A stretch of DNA of 6,551 bases from Acidobacteriota bacterium. GTDB lineage: Bacteria > Acidobacteriota > Thermoanaerobaculia > UBA5066. Positions within the stretch are counted from its first letter, which is position 1. The number at the start of each line of letters is the position of its first letter. The DNA lies in assembly GCA_016789625.1 (NCBI GenBank), contig JAEUQS010000769.1, positions 1 to 6,551 of the forward strand, given 5' to 3'. This document shows positions 5,126 through 6,551 of this stretch, piece after piece. The notes under the pieces are model-generated. The model searched no databases, was not told the DNA's origin, and was given only the letters and a program-made list of their open reading frames with translations. A program made the position numbers and the translations under genes.

Positions 5126-6551
5126 GTGTCGACCAAGAAGCTCCTTTTCCTCACGGTGCTCTTCCTCGGGCTGTTCGCGTTCGTCTACTTTTTCGAGCGG
5201 CATCAGCCGACGTCCGCCGAGGTCGCGAAGGCGCGCCGGAACCTCGTGGACTTCGACGCCGCCGAGGTGACGGGTCTGGCCATCGAAAGGGCCGATCTCC
5301 CGACCCTCGCGGTCACCAGGAACGCGGCGAAGAAGTGGATGCTCTCCGGTGACAAGGCGGGCCCCGGCGACAGCGGCTCGATCGATTCGCTCGTCAACGA
5401 TCTGAAGCGGCTGGAAGTGCTCGGAGAGGTGCGCACGGAGTTCGACCCGAAGGAGTACGGTCTGGACGCGCCGCGCGTGAAGGCCACCCTCACGTTCCAG
5501 GACGGGCGGAAGCTCGTCGTGGCGTTCGGCAAGGAGCTGCCGGGCACCGACGCCACCGCCGCGAGCGAAGGCAACCGCTTCGGTGCCGTGAAGTTCGCCC
5601 CCATCGCCGCTCTCACCAAGCCCGTCGACGAATACCGCTCGCGGTTCCTCGTGGACGTACCGGCCTCGGAGATCACGCGCATCACGGTGGTGAAGGGCAC
5701 GACCAAGGTCGTGGTCTCGAGGGAGCCGGGCAAGGACGCGCCCGGCCCGTGGAAGCTCGAGGTGCCGGTCGTCGACGCGGCGAAGCAGCAGTTCGTCGAG
5801 GCCCTTCTCTCCGACTTCACCGGCTCGCGGATCTCGGAGTTCCCCACGGTGCCGGCCGCCGAGATGCCGCGCATCGGGCTCTCCCCCGCGAACGCGGTGG
5901 TGACGCTCGAGAAGGGGACCGAAGTGGTAGCCCAGGTAGCGTTCGGCTCCTCCAAGGCCGACACGACGGGCAAGATCTTCGCGAAGAGCGGGAACGTGAT
6001 CGTCCTCGTGGAAGACCGCATGCAGGAGGCGCTGAACAAGGAGCTGTCGGCGTTTCGCGAGGTGAAGCTCCTGCCCATCGACGCCTGGACGGCCGTTCGG
6101 GTGTCGTTCGAGGCCGACGGCCAGCGCACCGGCGCCGAGAAGATCGAAGGCGTGTGGCGCTCGGCCGGAGTCGAGGTGCCTGCCGCGGGCCCCGACGATC
6201 TCGTCGAGCGGCTCACCCGGGCCGAGAGCAAGGCGTTCGTGCCGCGGAAGGAATACCCGGCGTTCGGCGTCGCGCTGACGAAGGGGAAGCACCTGCCGCC
6301 TCCGGTCGCCACCATGGAGGTCACGAAGGAGAAGGAGACGGCGCCGCGGGTGATCTCCTTCTACGGTGCCAAGGGGACCGACGGCACGCCCCTGCTCCTG
6401 GCGGAGGTCACGGGGCGCACGGACGGCCTCCTCGTCGAGCGGGCGCTGCTGGCCGACCTGAAGACCCTGGCGGAGAAGGTCCGCCGCAGCGCGAGCGCCG
6501 CGCCGACCGCGGCTGCTCGTGTGGCTCCGGGCGTTCCGCCCTCCGCACCTA
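5126..6551 (+). CDS. DUF4340 domain-containing protein, membrane-anchored, 3'-truncated by window edge
   Basis: The frame runs from the GTG at 5126 to the last base without a stop, giving 475 visible residues. The N-terminus (STKK, then hydrophobic about 5-23, ending FVYFFER) is an uncleaved signal anchor, so the rest should be periplasmic. The sequence matches the DUF4340 pattern: a strand such as VTGLAIER, then a Trp (KKWML), a helix with SLVNDLKRLEV, the motif EYGLDAP (110-116), and a strand pair ending VVAFGK (131-136). The same order recurs from about 182 (Trp 209, IGLSPAN 250-256, VAFGSSK 271-277) and more weakly from about 320 (Trp 344, FGVALTKG 380-387). Residues 455-475 form an Ala/Pro/Ser-rich tail, so the true end is probably near. 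Genes of this family commonly follow GldG-like genes, as here, and the product is likely an extracytoplasmic partner of the exporter. No enzymatic motif is visible and the function is unknown. Confidence 0.9.
   Translation, partial: MSTKKLLFLTVLFLGLFAFVYFFERHQPTSAEVAKARRNLVDFDAAEVTGLAIERADLPTLAVTRNAAKKWMLSGDKAGPGDSGSIDSLVNDLKRLEVLGEVRTEFDPKEYGLDAPRVKATLTFQDGRKLVVAFGKELPGTDATAASEGNRFGAVKFAPIAALTKPVDEYRSRFLVDVPASEITRITVVKGTTKVVVSREPGKDAPGPWKLEVPVVDAAKQQFVEALLSDFTGSRISEFPTVPAAEMPRIGLSPANAVVTLEKGTEVVAQVAFGSSKADTTGKIFAKSGNVIVLVEDRMQEALNKELSAFREVKLLPIDAWTAVRVSFEADGQRTGAEKIEGVWRSAGVEVPAAGPDDLVERLTRAESKAFVPRKEYPAFGVALTKGKHLPPPVATMEVTKEKETAPRVISFYGAKGTDGTPLLLAEVTGRTDGLLVERALLADLKTLAEKVRRSASAAPTAAARVAPGVPPSAP

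Noticed and set aside
3344..6292. 982-codon open frame on the minus strand opposite the permease, GldG-like and DUF4340 genes
   Set aside because: The translation is dominated by Arg, Glu, His, Gly and Leu with no domain. It is the GC-rich antisense shadow of three well-supported plus-strand genes.
5203..6324. 373-codon minus-strand open frame opposite the DUF4340 gene
   Set aside because: Ser/Thr/Arg-rich shadow without recognisable motifs; the plus strand carries a clear DUF4340 protein with an anchor and ribosome site.
1..6551. Search for tRNA, rRNA, CRISPR repeats, insertion-sequence ends, attachment sites and strong intrinsic terminators
   Set aside because: None seen by eye: no regularly spaced repeats, no transposase or integrase motifs, and no GC stem followed by a T-run. 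The window is almost fully coding.

Overview
The window comes from a GC-rich bacterial chromosome. Codons end mostly in G or C, three of the genes start with GTG, and packing is tight with gaps of a few bases. Gene content (a GldA/GldF/GldG-type ABC module followed by a DUF4340 protein, near a secreted-type amidase) is seen in Acidobacteriota, Deltaproteobacteria-like and Planctomycete-like lineages. An Acidobacteriota origin is my best guess, but it rests on general resemblance and not on a marker gene. I see no mobile element, CRISPR array, tRNA or rRNA.

Layout. (1) Positions 2-931, plus strand: the C-terminal part of a zinc-dependent N-acetylmuramoyl-L-alanine amidase (Amidase_3 family), whose start lies upstream of the window. 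(2) Positions 936-1832, minus strand: a complete EamA/DMT-type membrane transporter, convergent with the amidase with only 4 bases between stop codons. (3) Positions 1833-1929: a 97-base divergent gap that should hold promoters for both the DMT gene and the operon to its right. (4) Positions 1930-6551, plus strand: a four-gene operon of ABC ATPase (GldA-like), ABC-2 permease (GldF-like), a GldG-like auxiliary protein anchored at both ends, and a membrane-anchored DUF4340 protein that runs off the right edge with its end probably close.

How the genes work together. The ATPase and six-helix permease should form an inner-membrane ABC-2 exporter. The GldG-like protein (ABC_transp_aux) and the DUF4340 protein carry large domains predicted to lie outside the cytoplasmic membrane, and would act as its extracytoplasmic partners. 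The substrate is unknown. The Gld names reflect homology to the Flavobacterium gliding ABC transporter, and nothing else in the window points to gliding. The amidase and DMT genes are probably functionally separate from the operon, since the oppositely oriented DMT gene lies between amidase and operon.

The most notable observation is that the DUF4340 protein appears to be built from three tandem copies of one module of about 135-140 residues. Overall this is a recognisable but functionally undefined envelope transport module, not a clearly new system.
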